This document shows positions 8,747 through 17,024 of a stretch of 64,000 nt of DNA, piece by piece. The stretch is from Planococcus lenghuensis (GTDB lineage: Bacteria; Bacillota; Bacilli; Bacillales_A; Planococcaceae), in NCBI RefSeq assembly GCF_001999905.1, contig NZ_CP019641.1, positions 186,001 through 250,000 of the forward strand, written 5' to 3'. Both the position numbers and the translations under genes were made by a program. The notes below the pieces were generated by a model. The model was not told the DNA's origin, made no database searches, and worked only from the letters and a program-made list of their open reading frames with translations. How positions within the stretch are numbered: position 1 is the stretch's first letter; every line of letters begins with the position of its first letter.

Positions 8747-9586
8747 ATGCATTCAGCAGTGTTACCGAATGGAAAAGTGATAGGCGCAGCCAGTTACGAT
8801 GAACAGATCCACGGTCTGCAGATAAATTGCATGGACTCTGCTTGCGGTGCCCCCGTCATTTTCATAAAGGGCAAGACGGATATGGCTCCTCATTTCAAGA
8901 CCAGTGGTCATGGTGACTCTGTCCATAAGGAAAAGTGCGGTTTCGCCCGGCAATTGTCTTTCCAGGAAACCGTATCAAAAGTGGGTGAATATCAAGCGAG
9001 CATCGCAGACAATGGTGTCCGCCAGATCGCCATTCGGCTCAACCTAAATGATGTTGATCCGGATTACGAGAAACAGGTCATCGAACGGGACGTAAAGGAG
9101 AAAGAAGAACCGAAGGAGCTGGATGAAAAGATGTTGAAGGACAAGCCAGACACGCCTGCCTCCATTAGCTCCTTGAAAACCATTAAAAAGCTCTTTACTA
9201 CCGTGGGTCCGGATATCCTTGCCGGCATTCTGCTTCATGTGAAAGGGCGGAAAATTCCAGTCTCCGATATGATCCGCCATCACGAACAGGCGCACACCGC
9301 TTTATGGGAAGGCGAGACAGAAGACATTCCATATTTCATCCACGGCAAAGTGGAACGAGTCACCCGCCGCGGAAAAGTCTGGTTCATCAATTTCAGCAAA
9401 ACCGATAACGGCTATTTTTCACTCGTCATCTTCGAACGGCATTTTCCTCACTTCACCTACAAGGACGAAGACCTGATTGGGAAGGAAATCCTGGCGTATG
9501 GCTACCTCCGGAAGAACGATTTCAAGGAAGGGCAGCAGTCCTCTGAAATGATCATTAAATCTAATAAATACATCGAGTTCCTGTAG
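8747..9586 (+). CDS. Hypothetical protein with N-terminal zinc-finger-like motif and C-terminal OB-like domain
   Basis: The 279-aa protein begins 6 bases after the previous stop. The N-terminal ~75 residues have CMDSACGAP, then APHFKTSGHGDSVHKEKCGF. This spacing of Cys and His resembles the CoiA-like zinc domain found in plasmid proteins. A charged linker (residues ~105-140) follows. The C-terminal ~90 residues (IHGKVERVTRRGKVWFINFS ... EILAYGYLRKN) read like an OB fold. Single-stranded DNA or RNA binding is a reasonable guess but is not shown. Confidence 0.65.
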   Translation: MHSAVLPNGKVIGAASYDEQIHGLQINCMDSACGAPVIFIKGKTDMAPHFKTSGHGDSVHKEKCGFARQLSFQETVSKVGEYQASIADNGVRQIAIRLNLNDVDPDYEKQVIERDVKEKEEPKELDEKMLKDKPDTPASISSLKTIKKLFTTVGPDILAGILLHVKGRKIPVSDMIRHHEQAHTALWEGETEDIPYFIHGKVERVTRRGKVWFINFSKTDNGYFSLVIFERHFPHFTYKDEDLIGKEILAYGYLRKNDFKEGQQSSEMIIKSNKYIEFL

Positions 9587-9599
9587 GAAGAGGGAAGGT

Positions 9600-10043
9600 A
9601 TGAACGAAATCGAACTGAAATTGCATGTGCTGGAGCGGCTCTGTGAAATGCTGCCAGCCGAAAAAGATAAATTCCATAAGATTTATGAACTCGAAGCTGA
9701 ATTGAAAATGGATGGGGGCTGTTGCTTTCCAACGCTGATGCTGGCACACGCTGAAACGTGCTGCAGTCCGGATGAGCCTGTCATTCGACAGCTGCATGCC
9801 TTGCTGAAGGAGCAATATGCCCGGAATTTACGGCTGGATGAAATATCCCTGCCCGCTCAGACACCGTCGCTCGAGGAGCAGATCGACAAAAATAAAAAAC
9901 TGCCAGCTGAAGAACAAATTCGCCGGTTCGGAGCATTCACCTACCAGATCCTTTCGAGGCATTATGATGCAGCTGACCGCATCGAAGCGCCGCGTGTCTT
10001 TGAGAAAATTCTTGATGAATTTGAAAAGCTTCAACCAAATTAG
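9600..10043 (+). CDS. Hypothetical helical protein, 147 aa
   Basis: The start lies 13 bases after the previous stop, with a GGAAG ribosome site. The protein is mostly alpha-helical and charged; a Cys cluster (GGCCFPT, TCCSP) sits near residues 40-60. It is part of the same run of small genes. No known domain. Confidence 0.6.
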   Translation: MNEIELKLHVLERLCEMLPAEKDKFHKIYELEAELKMDGGCCFPTLMLAHAETCCSPDEPVIRQLHALLKEQYARNLRLDEISLPAQTPSLEEQIDKNKKLPAEEQIRRFGAFTYQILSRHYDAADRIEAPRVFEKILDEFEKLQPN

Positions 10044-10053
10044 GAGGATGGCC

Positions 10054-10755
10054 ATGATTCGAAAACTACTTACGCCAGTATGTTTACTCCTTCTCCTCGC
10101 ATCCTGCACATTGCAGGGCCATATGTTTCGTTATGAAGGCACTCAAATAGAAGAGACGGCTGCTGAACAGCTGACCGGGACTGTCACTGAGGTCATAGAC
10201 GGCGACACATTTGTTGTAAAACTTGCGACCGCTTACGTCCTCCGCGGAATGCATTTGCCAGCCGGCCAAGAGATTATTGTTCGTCTGCTGTTGGTAGATA
10301 CGCCGGAAAGTGTCGGTGATAAAGCTGGAATGCCATTAGGCGAAGAAGCCAGTGCTTTTGCGAAAGAGCTGCTGGAAGGTGAGACCGTCTCTCTTGAATT
10401 CGATGAAGGCGAGATTCAGGACCATTACGATCGCTTCCTCTCCTATGCCTATGTGGACGGGGAACGAGTGCAGGACAAACTGGTTAAAGAAGGTTACGCC
10501 ATGATCCGCTACATATATGAACCCAACACGAAGTACCTGGACCAGCTGCGGGCAATTGAAGAAGAAGCACGTAATTCTGAGGCAGGTATCTGGGCCATTC
10601 CGGAATATGTGGAGCTTGAGGAAGGATTCAACGAAATCACATCCAGTGAGACGCACACCGAGCTTGAAGGGCTGGTGAAGGAGAAAGCGGAAGAAGTGGG
10701 CGATAAAACTGTAGATGAAGCGATTGATTCGTTTTTCGAATCGGTGCTGAACTAA
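10054..10755 (+). CDS. Secreted thermonuclease-like lipoprotein (SNase domain)
   Basis: A 233-aa staphylococcal-nuclease-fold protein exported as a lipoprotein. The N-terminus is a signal peptide ending in the lipobox LLASC. The SNase core keeps the calcium-binding and catalytic groups: DGDTF, the RLLLVDTPES block holding the first catalytic Arg, Asp and Glu, and DHYDRFLSYAYVDG holding the second catalytic Arg. A helical acidic tail of about 55 residues follows. The start is ATG 10054, six bases after AGGAGG, rather than the ATG at 10048, which is too close. It likely degrades extracellular DNA or RNA at the membrane surface, a common cargo of Gram-positive conjugative and plasmid regions. 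Confidence 0.9.
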   Translation: MIRKLLTPVCLLLLLASCTLQGHMFRYEGTQIEETAAEQLTGTVTEVIDGDTFVVKLATAYVLRGMHLPAGQEIIVRLLLVDTPESVGDKAGMPLGEEASAFAKELLEGETVSLEFDEGEIQDHYDRFLSYAYVDGERVQDKLVKEGYAMIRYIYEPNTKYLDQLRAIEEEARNSEAGIWAIPEYVELEEGFNEITSSETHTELEGLVKEKAEEVGDKTVDEAIDSFFESVLN

Positions 10756-10758
10756 ACG

Positions 10759-11202
10759 ATGGAAAACCTATTTGTTCAGCTTTTCTTGCTGCATCTGCCG
10801 TCAATCATCTGTTTCATTCTGTGCGGCATCTAGTTCTTCAAAACCAAAGGCGAGGAAAATCCTGTGCTCGCACAGTGCCTGCCATTGCTTATCATATTTG
10901 TCGGTTTTTTCGTCTACTTTCGAATCTTTCATTGGGAAGCTCTACAAGAGCCCGGAATGGGCAGCGTCATTTCCTTCATGGTCTTCCTGCCTACCATTTG
11001 CTTGGGTGCTACATATGGTCTCATTGTCGGTATAAGCGGGCTTAACCAGCGAAACAAAGGCGAAGAAAAAGGGCTGCTTTTAACCTCTGTGTTATGTCTA
11101 ACTTATTTGACGCCGCTCGTTTCTGTTATTATCGGCGTGTTCCCATTAATTGCGGCAGTTATCTTAATGAAAAAGGGATATAAGCGATTCTCTCATTCGT
11201 GA
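10759..11202 (+). pseudogene. Small membrane protein gene with in-frame amber codon
   Basis: An open frame runs from ATG 10759 (MENLFVQLFLLHLPS...) but meets TAG at 10831-10833, then stays open in the same frame to 11202. The combined product would be about 147 aa with four hydrophobic segments. A GTG at 10864 preceded by GAGGA could reinitiate and give a 112-aa three-TM protein. Either a recent nonsense mutation or a two-part gene. It resembles the membrane protein at 11239 only in being short and hydrophobic. Confidence 0.6.
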
Positions 11203-11238
11203 AAATGATAGATAGGCTATCGGAAAAGGACTGATAAG

Positions 11239-11424
11239 ATGCAAATTATCCTGTATGCCTTGTTGCTGATCATTTTGGCCGTTACATGGGCTGGTTCTGT
11301 AATCGCCTATGCGAAGGAATACAATACAAAAATAAAGTGGGCAGAAAGATTACTGGTAAGCGCGATTGTCACTCTTTTGTTCTTGGTAGGTTCATCAATG
11401 ACCTATTACTTCACTACACTTTAA
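11239..11424 (+). CDS. Small two-TM membrane protein, 61 aa
   Basis: There are two hydrophobic segments (residues ~3-24 and ~40-58) separated by a short charged loop (KEYNTKIKWAER). The AAGGAC-type ribosome site is moderate. No family recognised. Confidence 0.55.
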   Translation: MQIILYALLLIILAVTWAGSVIAYAKEYNTKIKWAERLLVSAIVTLLFLVGSSMTYYFTTL

Positions 11425-11442
11425 CGGACAGGTGGAATAGCA

Positions 11443-11583
11443 ATGAATTGGGAACATTTTAAGGAATGGGTTAAAGAAAAGGGATATGAAACAGGTGCAA
11501 TTTCCTGGAAAGAGACTCGAAAACTGATTAAAAAATATAGACAGACCCAAAGCTGTGAATTGAAAGTAAGAGAGGGAAATTGA
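11443..11583 (+). CDS. Small basic protein, 46 aa
   Basis: ATG 11443 opens a 46-codon frame rich in Lys, Trp and Glu (MNWEHFKEWVKEKGYETG...). Its TGA is directly followed by the ATG at 11584, so the two are translationally coupled. The AGGTGG site is 10 bases upstream. Unknown function. Confidence 0.5.
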   Translation: MNWEHFKEWVKEKGYETGAISWKETRKLIKKYRQTQSCELKVREGN

Positions 11584-11724
11584 ATGATAACCATTCAAGT
11601 GAGAGTGAAGATAGGTGAAGATGTTTTTGTGGATCGGATAGACGGTTCTGATATTAAAAATGCAATGGAAAACGCTAAATGGAATTGGCCTGGTGCTATA
11701 ATTGAATTTATCAAGGTAAGTTAA
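11584..11724 (+). CDS. Small protein, 46 aa
   Basis: The frame starts immediately after the stop at 11583, behind AGAGGGAA. It encodes MITIQVRVKIGEDVFVDRI and ends with PGAIIEFIKVS, a compact beta-alpha pattern. Unknown function, coupled to the gene before it. Confidence 0.5.
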   Translation: MITIQVRVKIGEDVFVDRIDGSDIKNAMENAKWNWPGAIIEFIKVS

Positions 11725-11784
11725 TATCCATAAGGAAATTAATATAGAGTACGATGTTAAAGTAGAAGGAGTTGATGACGGACC

Positions 11785-12081
11785 ATGAAGAAACGGCAAC
11801 GGAAAAAGAATGAACAAAAGTACCTGTCCGTTTTTGCTGATGAATTCAATTTAATGACAATGACATCTGCAGAACAAGAACAGGTACTTAAAGACATGGA
11901 AGCCTTTCGAAAGCGTCAAGCATTCCGGAAGCGATACAAAGATTTAAAAGAGGGGAAGCCGCTCCGTTATTTCTTTCCTTTGGGTGACAGTTTCAAAGGA
12001 AATTTGCAGGAGATCAGTAAACTGGGAAAAAAGAAACCTTATCTTACTGTGACGCAGTCATCCGAAGATTTTGGGAACTGA
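11785..12081 (+). CDS. Small basic hypothetical protein, 98 aa
   Basis: ATG 11785 lies ~14 bases after GAAGGAG. The protein is strongly basic (MKKRQRKKNEQKY, RKRQAFRKRYKDLKEGK), which suggests nucleic-acid binding, but no recognised domain is present. Confidence 0.5.
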   Translation: MKKRQRKKNEQKYLSVFADEFNLMTMTSAEQEQVLKDMEAFRKRQAFRKRYKDLKEGKPLRYFFPLGDSFKGNLQEISKLGKKKPYLTVTQSSEDFGN

Positions 12082-12208
12082 CACAGACTGAGAGAAGACA
12101 ATCTCCATGGCGTTGACCGCGACAGAGTTTTACGTTCACTTAAGGAAACAATAATCTGTGTTTGCACACCAGTAAAAGCAAATACGCCAGAAATGAGGAG
12201 TGACCTGA

Positions 12209-12376
12209 ATGTCTTATATTGTCCTATTCGTTCCCCTTTTGGTCATTGCTTGGTTGATCGTTATCACCATTGTTGGAGTTGATTCACCCGGGGAAAAACG
12301 AAAAATGAAAAGGTTAATTGGCTTAATGGCTGTTTTGAGCGTAGCTTATATCACGATGGATTTACTCTTGTTCTAG
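12209..12376 (+). CDS. Small two-TM membrane protein, 55 aa
   Basis: ATG 12209 is eight bases after GAGGAG. Two hydrophobic helices (residues 3-22 and 36-54) flank a charged loop with GEKRKMKR. Unknown function. Confidence 0.55.
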   Translation: MSYIVLFVPLLVIAWLIVITIVGVDSPGEKRKMKRLIGLMAVLSVAYITMDLLLF

Positions 12377-12391
12377 AAGAAAGGAATTTAA

Positions 12392-12526
12392 GTGTCGAAA
12401 AGCAACAAAAATACGAATGACAGAGGACATCAACCCAACAAGCATAATGACAGGTATCAACCAAATACGAACGGGCCAGTTGCTCCTCCTAAAAAAGGAA
12501 CGCTAAGTATTAAGCTAACGAAATAG
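12392..12526 (+). CDS. Small Asn/Pro-rich protein, 44 aa
   Basis: GTG 12392 follows AAGGA by six bases. The product is hydrophilic and disordered (many Asn, Gln, Pro), with a conserved-looking tail PPKKGTLSIKLTK. It lies 15 bases after the previous gene and just before a terminator, so it ends the operon. I do not recognise a function. Confidence 0.5.
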   Translation: MSKSNKNTNDRGHQPNKHNDRYQPNTNGPVAPPKKGTLSIKLTK

Positions 12527-12542
12527 TTAAAGAGAAAACAAA

Positions 12543-12566
12543 AAGAGCCAAAGCGGCTCTTCTTTT
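12543..12566. terminator. Bidirectional terminator
   Basis: AAGAGCC and GGCTCTT form a stem around a 5-base loop, with T-rich sequence after it and A-rich sequence before it. It serves the operon ending at 12526 and the minus-strand pseudogene ending at 12567. Confidence 0.8.
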
Positions 12567-13292
12567 TTATACATCCTGCTGGTTGCCATTCAGGCGGAGC
12601 CATTCCTTCCGCTCCTCGTAATTCGGCATGAGCATCCCGAGTGTCTCCCAATAGGCTTGTGTGTGGTTCATTTCCTTGAGATGGGCGACTTCGTGAGCCA
12701 GCACGTAATCTACTGTGGACACCGGACCAAGAAAGATGCGCCAGTTCAAGAGAATTCGCTGTTGCGGCGTGCAGCTACCTCACCGTTTGTCTAATTTCCG
12801 AACCTGAACCTCTTTCGGTTTCTGTCCAAGTCGCTGGGTGAATCGTTCCAAGCGCTTTTCCGCAAACTGCTGACCTTTCTTCTGCACCTAGGCAGTGTAA
12901 AGTGAATATAGATGGCTGCGTTGTTCTTCTAAGGTTAGTGAGGGCGGCATAGCGGCATGGAATTTCCCCTGCTTGAATTGCAGTGACGCTTTCAGGACGG
13001 TATCGCTCTCCACTTTCAACCGGTACTGACGGCCGAGGTAAGGGAGTTTCTCCCCTGATCGGAATTCGAGCTTTCGGCTTTCCTGCTGCATCTCTTTATG
13101 GTCGAGCAGTTGTTTGGTAATCCATAGCGCTTTTTGCTGCAGGACCGGCTGATAGACGGTTTCATCTATTCCAGCAGGGACGGTGATCGCCACTTCGCCA
13201 TCCCTGACGGAGATATTCACGGTTTTTCGATTCGTTGATTCCTTTATCGTGTACGGGATAATTGTATTTCCATATTGGAGTATGGCATTCAT
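12567..13292 (-). pseudogene. YgjP/M48-like zinc metallopeptidase with two nonsense codons
   Basis: The whole 241-codon frame is present without a frameshift, but it carries TAG at 12888-12890 and TGA at 12780-12782. The TGA falls where this family has the Trp of its RWGSC motif (here KR-stop-GSC). The zinc site HEVAHLKEMNH is intact near the C-terminus, and length and layout match the YgjP-type DUF45 hydrolases. Both stops can arise from single G-to-A changes. As written only N- and C-terminal fragments could be made, so the enzyme is probably dead. Confidence 0.85.
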
Positions 13293-13678
13293 AGCAAAAA
13301 CCCTTTCGGTGCAATGAGTATAATCGTCATTTTAATAGAATACAGACTCACTTCTTTTGAAATACAAGAACAGCGATGGCGCTTACCACCCCTTGTATTT
13401 TACCGGTTGGCGGGGCTGAGAAGGAAATCCGACCATATTCGCATAGTAGAGATTTTACTGTTCTTATAACGATGACGTAATTATTTGCGTCTGTGGCTAT
13501 GACGATTTTGAAGAGAGCTGGTAGCTGGCCCTGACCTTCGTCTAATGCGAGTAGGATTGAGAACCATGGCGGACAGGGAAACGAGCGTGGTATTCTATCA
13601 CTAATAGCTTGCGACTAATTAGCCGAAGGTACAGTATATGAACCGAATAGAATCATTAGTTAGGACGTGAATCAGCAA
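13293..13678. other. Gene-free stretch before abiEii
   Basis: About 385 bases without a convincing gene; the short open frames have no ribosome sites. The promoters of the leftward pseudogene and of abiEii must lie here, but I could not fix -35/-10 boxes. Confidence 0.4.
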
Positions 13679-14575
13679 ATGAACGTTTCAGAAACGATAT
13701 TCGAACAGCTCCGGAAACTGACCATACTGGCACTTTTCTCGGATGATGATTTGATGGAAATCCTCGTCTTAAAAGGTGGAAACGCATTGGAACTTGCCTA
13801 CAAATTGCATTCCCGTGCTTCCATGGATATCGATGTTTCCATGGAAAAAGATTTTCAGGATTTTGGTCTTACGCTTGAAGAAGTAAGAGAGAAAATTGAA
13901 CGGAGCCTGCAGCGTACCTTCAAAGAAGAAGGATTCTTGGCTTTCGATTTGACATTGAAAGAACGCCCAAAAATGCGTAAACAAGTAATCGACAAGCACT
14001 GGGGCGGGTATGCCGCAGAGTTCAAGGTCATTCGGTTGGCAGATGTCAAGCGGATCGGCGATGACTTAGAAAAACTTCGGCGCGAGTCGCTGCCTGTCTC
14101 CGGCGGAAAGAAAATCATCAAGGTTGATATCAGCAAATATGAATTCACCGATCCAAGTGAAGAGACGGATTTTGAGGATTACCTGATCCGTGTTTACACA
14201 CCGCGGATGATTATTTTCGAAAAGCTGCGGGCAATTTGCCAGCAGATGCCTGACTATACTCGGTTGATGAATTCAAGTAGCAGTCCCCGACCACGAGACT
14301 TCTACGACATTTATATGGTCACGGAGAATTTGGAACCGAATCTTAAATTTGGCTCGCCCGAGAACCTGGAAATGATCCGTAATTTTTTTGAGGTGAAAAA
14401 AGTGCCGTTGGCGTTGCTTGGCAAGGTAAAAGAATCTGCCGTGAAAGACTTCCATGCCTCCGGATTTAGCGCGGTCAAAGACACAATCAAGGGACATATC
14501 GACGTCCAACCGTTCGATTTCTATTATGATTATGTCATTCATAAAATAGAAGAGATGGAGTCGCTCTGGGCTTAG
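13679..14575 (+). CDS. abiEii: AbiEii-type nucleotidyltransferase toxin
   Basis: A ~298-aa type IV toxin-antitoxin toxin with the nucleotidyltransferase signature: LKGGNAL near the N-terminus, then SRASMDIDVSM, giving the metal-binding D-x-D pair. Family members block growth by NTP-dependent modification of RNA (tRNA acceptor stems in characterised relatives). The start is uncertain: GTG 13667 sits too close to AGGA, and ATG 13679 is 13 bases away. The gene ends tail to tail with the antitoxin, the two stop codons overlapping at 14572-14575, whereas AbiE pairs are normally one operon with the antitoxin first. Confidence 0.85.
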   Translation: MNVSETIFEQLRKLTILALFSDDDLMEILVLKGGNALELAYKLHSRASMDIDVSMEKDFQDFGLTLEEVREKIERSLQRTFKEEGFLAFDLTLKERPKMRKQVIDKHWGGYAAEFKVIRLADVKRIGDDLEKLRRESLPVSGGKKIIKVDISKYEFTDPSEETDFEDYLIRVYTPRMIIFEKLRAICQQMPDYTRLMNSSSSPRPRDFYDIYMVTENLEPNLKFGSPENLEMIRNFFEVKKVPLALLGKVKESAVKDFHASGFSAVKDTIKGHIDVQPFDFYYDYVIHKIEEMESLWA

Positions 14576-15453
14576 CTGTCCATTGAAGCAGGATAATGCA
14601 ATTTCCATCGTTCAGAGTAGTGGCTATCCTGAATTTGGTATGCCAGGTGAAAGTCCAAATTAATCGGAAACTTTTCCATCAAGCGAACAGTACTTTCCTT
14701 GTATCCCGCTCTTTCAAGATAGAACCCAATTGATTGGTGATAGGGATACGCATGCTCTAGTTTCTTCAGATACGAATATAGCTTGTTAACGGAGGCCTCA
14801 CCCTTTGCCCGCTTGTAAATCTCCAGCACTTCGAACGCGCCACCTGCGTATTCTGGACGAACCGCTATGTCGATGAGTGTGCGTTCAATGTTGGAAAAAC
14901 GAATATGCTCTTCCTGCTGGACACCTAGGTTTCCCGTGTTTTTCCCGTTCAACAGGACAATCTTTTGGTCATCGTGGACAGCTACATTGTTTGATTCCCG
15001 CATTGGTCGGGCGAACGCTTGATCAATGGCTTCCTGGGTTAGTGTCCATGGCTGTGAAGCCTTTACCGACTGTTCTTGGTTGACATATATCGTCTTCACG
15101 ATGTTATCCGTTAAGTCGTGATAGAAGGCCGCGGTATAGTGAGATAGGTAAGCGGTCTTACCGAGCGAGCAGGCAAGCTCAAGCAGGCTCAAATCGGCTG
15201 GGTTCTGAGTGTAGCGGACCATCTTTTTTTTCGGAAAATCCAATGTAATCCCCTTAATTTTCCCGTGCTGCTCCAAGAAATATAAAAAATCCTCCAGTGT
15301 TGCAGAGGAGGGGAGTTTCCATTCACTTCGGTGGGCTTCCAAAATCCCCAGCATGTCCTCATTAGTAAGGATGGGGTGGTTTGCCTCATTAAGGGCGATT
15401 TCGATTTCTTCTTTAAACAATCTCATGATTTGAAACTTATTTGGTCGCCCCAT
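14572..15453 (-). CDS. abiEi: AbiEi-type antitoxin/transcriptional regulator
   Basis: The 293-aa protein has a winged-helix N-terminus and the typical AbiEi centre TAYLSHYTAAFYHDLTD, followed by RFSNIERTLIDIAVRPEYAGG and a helical C-terminal domain. In characterised AbiE systems this protein neutralises AbiEii without binding it tightly and represses its own promoter by binding inverted repeats. The start ATG 15453 follows GGAGGG. The operator at 15478-15507 overlaps its -10 box, fitting autoregulation. Confidence 0.8.
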   Translation of the reverse strand: MGRPNKFQIMRLFKEEIEIALNEANHPILTNEDMLGILEAHRSEWKLPSSATLEDFLYFLEQHGKIKGITLDFPKKKMVRYTQNPADLSLLELACSLGKTAYLSHYTAAFYHDLTDNIVKTIYVNQEQSVKASQPWTLTQEAIDQAFARPMRESNNVAVHDDQKIVLLNGKNTGNLGVQQEEHIRFSNIERTLIDIAVRPEYAGGAFEVLEIYKRAKGEASVNKLYSYLKKLEHAYPYHQSIGFYLERAGYKESTVRLMEKFPINLDFHLAYQIQDSHYSERWKLHYPASMDS

Positions 15454-15477
15454 GTTTCATCCCTCCGCAAGAGTTTA

Positions 15478-15528
15478 CTACAATAAAGTATGCATACTTT
15501 ATTGTAGCTTAAATTAACGTTTTGTCAA
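15478..15528 (-). promoter_or_regulatory. abiEi promoter with 30-bp palindromic operator
   Basis: On the minus strand TTGACA (15523-15528) and TACAAT (15501-15506) are spaced by 16 bases. A perfect palindrome occupies 15478-15507: arms CTACAATAAAGTA and TACTTTATTGTAG around TGCA. It overlaps the -10 box, as an autorepressor site should. Confidence 0.8.
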
Positions 15529-15611
15529 GTGCTGAAAGTCTCTTTGATTTTTCGATACTTAAAATTTAGAGGTAAAAGGGCATTTTATTCACTTATAATA
15601 AGTCATTTTAC

Positions 15612-15662
15612 TTGACGAATTAAGTATTTCTAGTACAATGAAGTATGAATACTTCATTGTAC
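15612..15662 (+). promoter_or_regulatory. Second promoter with matching palindromic operator
   Basis: On the plus strand TTGACG (15612-15617) and TACAAT (15634-15639) are spaced by 16 bases, the same geometry as the abiEi promoter. A 30-bp palindrome at 15633-15662 has arms GTACAATGAAGTA and TACTTCATTGTAC around TGAA and is clearly related to the first operator. It points away from abiEi and has no gene after it. Confidence 0.7.
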
Positions 15663-15777
15663 AATATAGGATTAAATTTCTTTAGCTTCTTCCCCTGTTA
15701 CTTTTAAAGCATTTTTCCCAGGATAGAAAGTAAAATAAAACAAGAGCAGTCTCGGATGTGGGACTGCTCTTGTTTTT
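15646..15777 (+). ncRNA. Candidate ~130-nt RNA under the AbiEi-type operator
   Basis: Transcription from the promoter at 15612-15639 would start near 15646 and stop at the terminator at 15741-15777. The only frame inside is a 20-codon one without a ribosome site. A small RNA is therefore inferred; there is no sequence similarity to a named RNA. Confidence 0.35.
15741..15777 (+). terminator. Rho-independent terminator
   Basis: CAAGAGCAGTC and GACTGCTCTTG form an 11-bp perfect stem with a 10-base loop and TTTTT. Confidence 0.85.
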
Positions 15778-16029
15778 ATCTATTCGCTCCCTTTCTAAGC
15801 CTAATTACGGCTTCTATAAATCTTCAAAAAGTGAAGACTGCGAAATGAAGAGCAGCCATAAGGTTTCCAGTTTTTAAACTCCTACGGCTATTTCATATAT
15901 GAGCGTTACAAGTAAATCATTTCATTCAATTCCAGACAGTTCAATATCCTTCGCTGCTCACACGCGAGCGTCGCATCTTTCTAGTCGTTTTTCGTCTCTG
16001 CAATTCTCGTCCAGCTATTTTGAGCATTT

Positions 16030-16294
16030 GGCATGTATCGGACTCGCCCTGATTTAAGAAATGCCATGGTCATATCGATGAAGGCGACATAATACATTCG
16101 CTTAGCAATGCCCATTCCGGCAATGAGTATTTTATTTACGACTTGAGAATTTTTTCGTTCAATTTAGAATCCAATTCGCAGCCCGCTTGGCAGCTGATTT
16201 AGAGATCAATTTATGAATTATGTTACTCGTGTCATAGCAAGAAGCCTCTTTCTGTTTCGGCCCCGTAAAGTCTTCTAAACAGGGATGCTTTCTA
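16030..16294 (-). pseudogene. Remnant of an IS110-family element (5' end of transposase and non-coding end)
   Basis: The sequence aligns by eye with 59440-59660, the 5' end of the IS110 element on the right of this window. The transposase N-terminus reads ILIAGMGIAKRMYYVAFID where the intact one has LVIGMDIAKYTHYAVFVD, so the catalytic Asp is lost. The non-coding end (TTGGCAGCTGATTTAG ... CCTCTTTCTGTTTC) is also recognisable. Its outer edge runs into the last codons of the protease gene at 16275. The DNA between 15778 and 16030 has no gene that I can recognise. Confidence 0.7.
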
Positions 16295-17024
16295 CTAATT
16301 CTATAATAGCAGATGTTTTCCATACCATTCCTAAGTCGGATTCTCTATTTATCCTACCGCTATAAATTCCTAATAGCTTAGTAGAGGAACCAGGGTATAT
16401 ACCTGCACCACCGTTCCCCACAACTAGACTCCCAGCTTTCCTATATGCAACTACTGCTGAACCTGATTGGCCTTCTCTTGTTCTGCAATCCACTAAGAAC
16501 AGTGGCAAATTCTTGTAATTAATAGCCGGTTCAGAAGCAACAAATCCAGTAGCCCAGATAGCAGCATTACTCCCCACTTGGAGTCCAAATGGAAAGCCAA
16601 TCACGCTGACAATATCAGATACCCCGATATCCATATGTGATCCTGCATCAAGCGAGTATGCGTGAATCTCCACGTCCTTAAGATTGGTCAGCTTTAATGC
16701 GACAAGGTCTACTTTAGACCCCAAACCAGGATGTTCTATCCATAATGGCTCCTCGTTCTGATAAAGTTCTTCACTTTTGACTGTGACTGATCCTAGCTCT
16801 CTTTTTTTGTGATGAGAAATTGCAATTCTATTGGGCACAGCCTTTGTCTTTGATAAACATTCACCCGTTTCATTGTGTCTGCCGGTTACGTTATGTCTGT
16901 TTGTAATTAAGACAGGGCCACTATTAGAACGAATAAGAAATCCCGTTCCAGAAGAAAGATGCTTTTCGTTGAAATACATTTTAATTAAAAGTGACTTTAG
17001 TGACTCGTCGGTGAAGTTAACCAT
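16275..17024 (-). CDS. Trypsin-like serine protease domain protein
   Basis: A ~249-aa chymotrypsin-fold protease. The triad can be read as His in LITNRHNVTG, Asp in KVDLVALKL and Ser in REGQSGSAVV. There is no signal peptide, so it is cytoplasmic. Stand-alone proteases of this kind occur in defence islands and on plasmids, often as effectors in phage defence, but no partner is obvious here. I start at ATG 17024 after GGAGGA, not at the longer frame. The 3' end overlaps the edge of the IS110 remnant, so the last few residues may be insertion-derived. Confidence 0.75.
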   Translation of the reverse strand: MVNFTDESLKSLLIKMYFNEKHLSSGTGFLIRSNSGPVLITNRHNVTGRHNETGECLSKTKAVPNRIAISHHKKRELGSVTVKSEELYQNEEPLWIEHPGLGSKVDLVALKLTNLKDVEIHAYSLDAGSHMDIGVSDIVSVIGFPFGLQVGSNAAIWATGFVASEPAINYKNLPLFLVDCRTREGQSGSAVVAYRKAGSLVVGNGGAGIYPGSSTKLLGIYSGRINRESDLGMVWKTSAIIELVESIPV

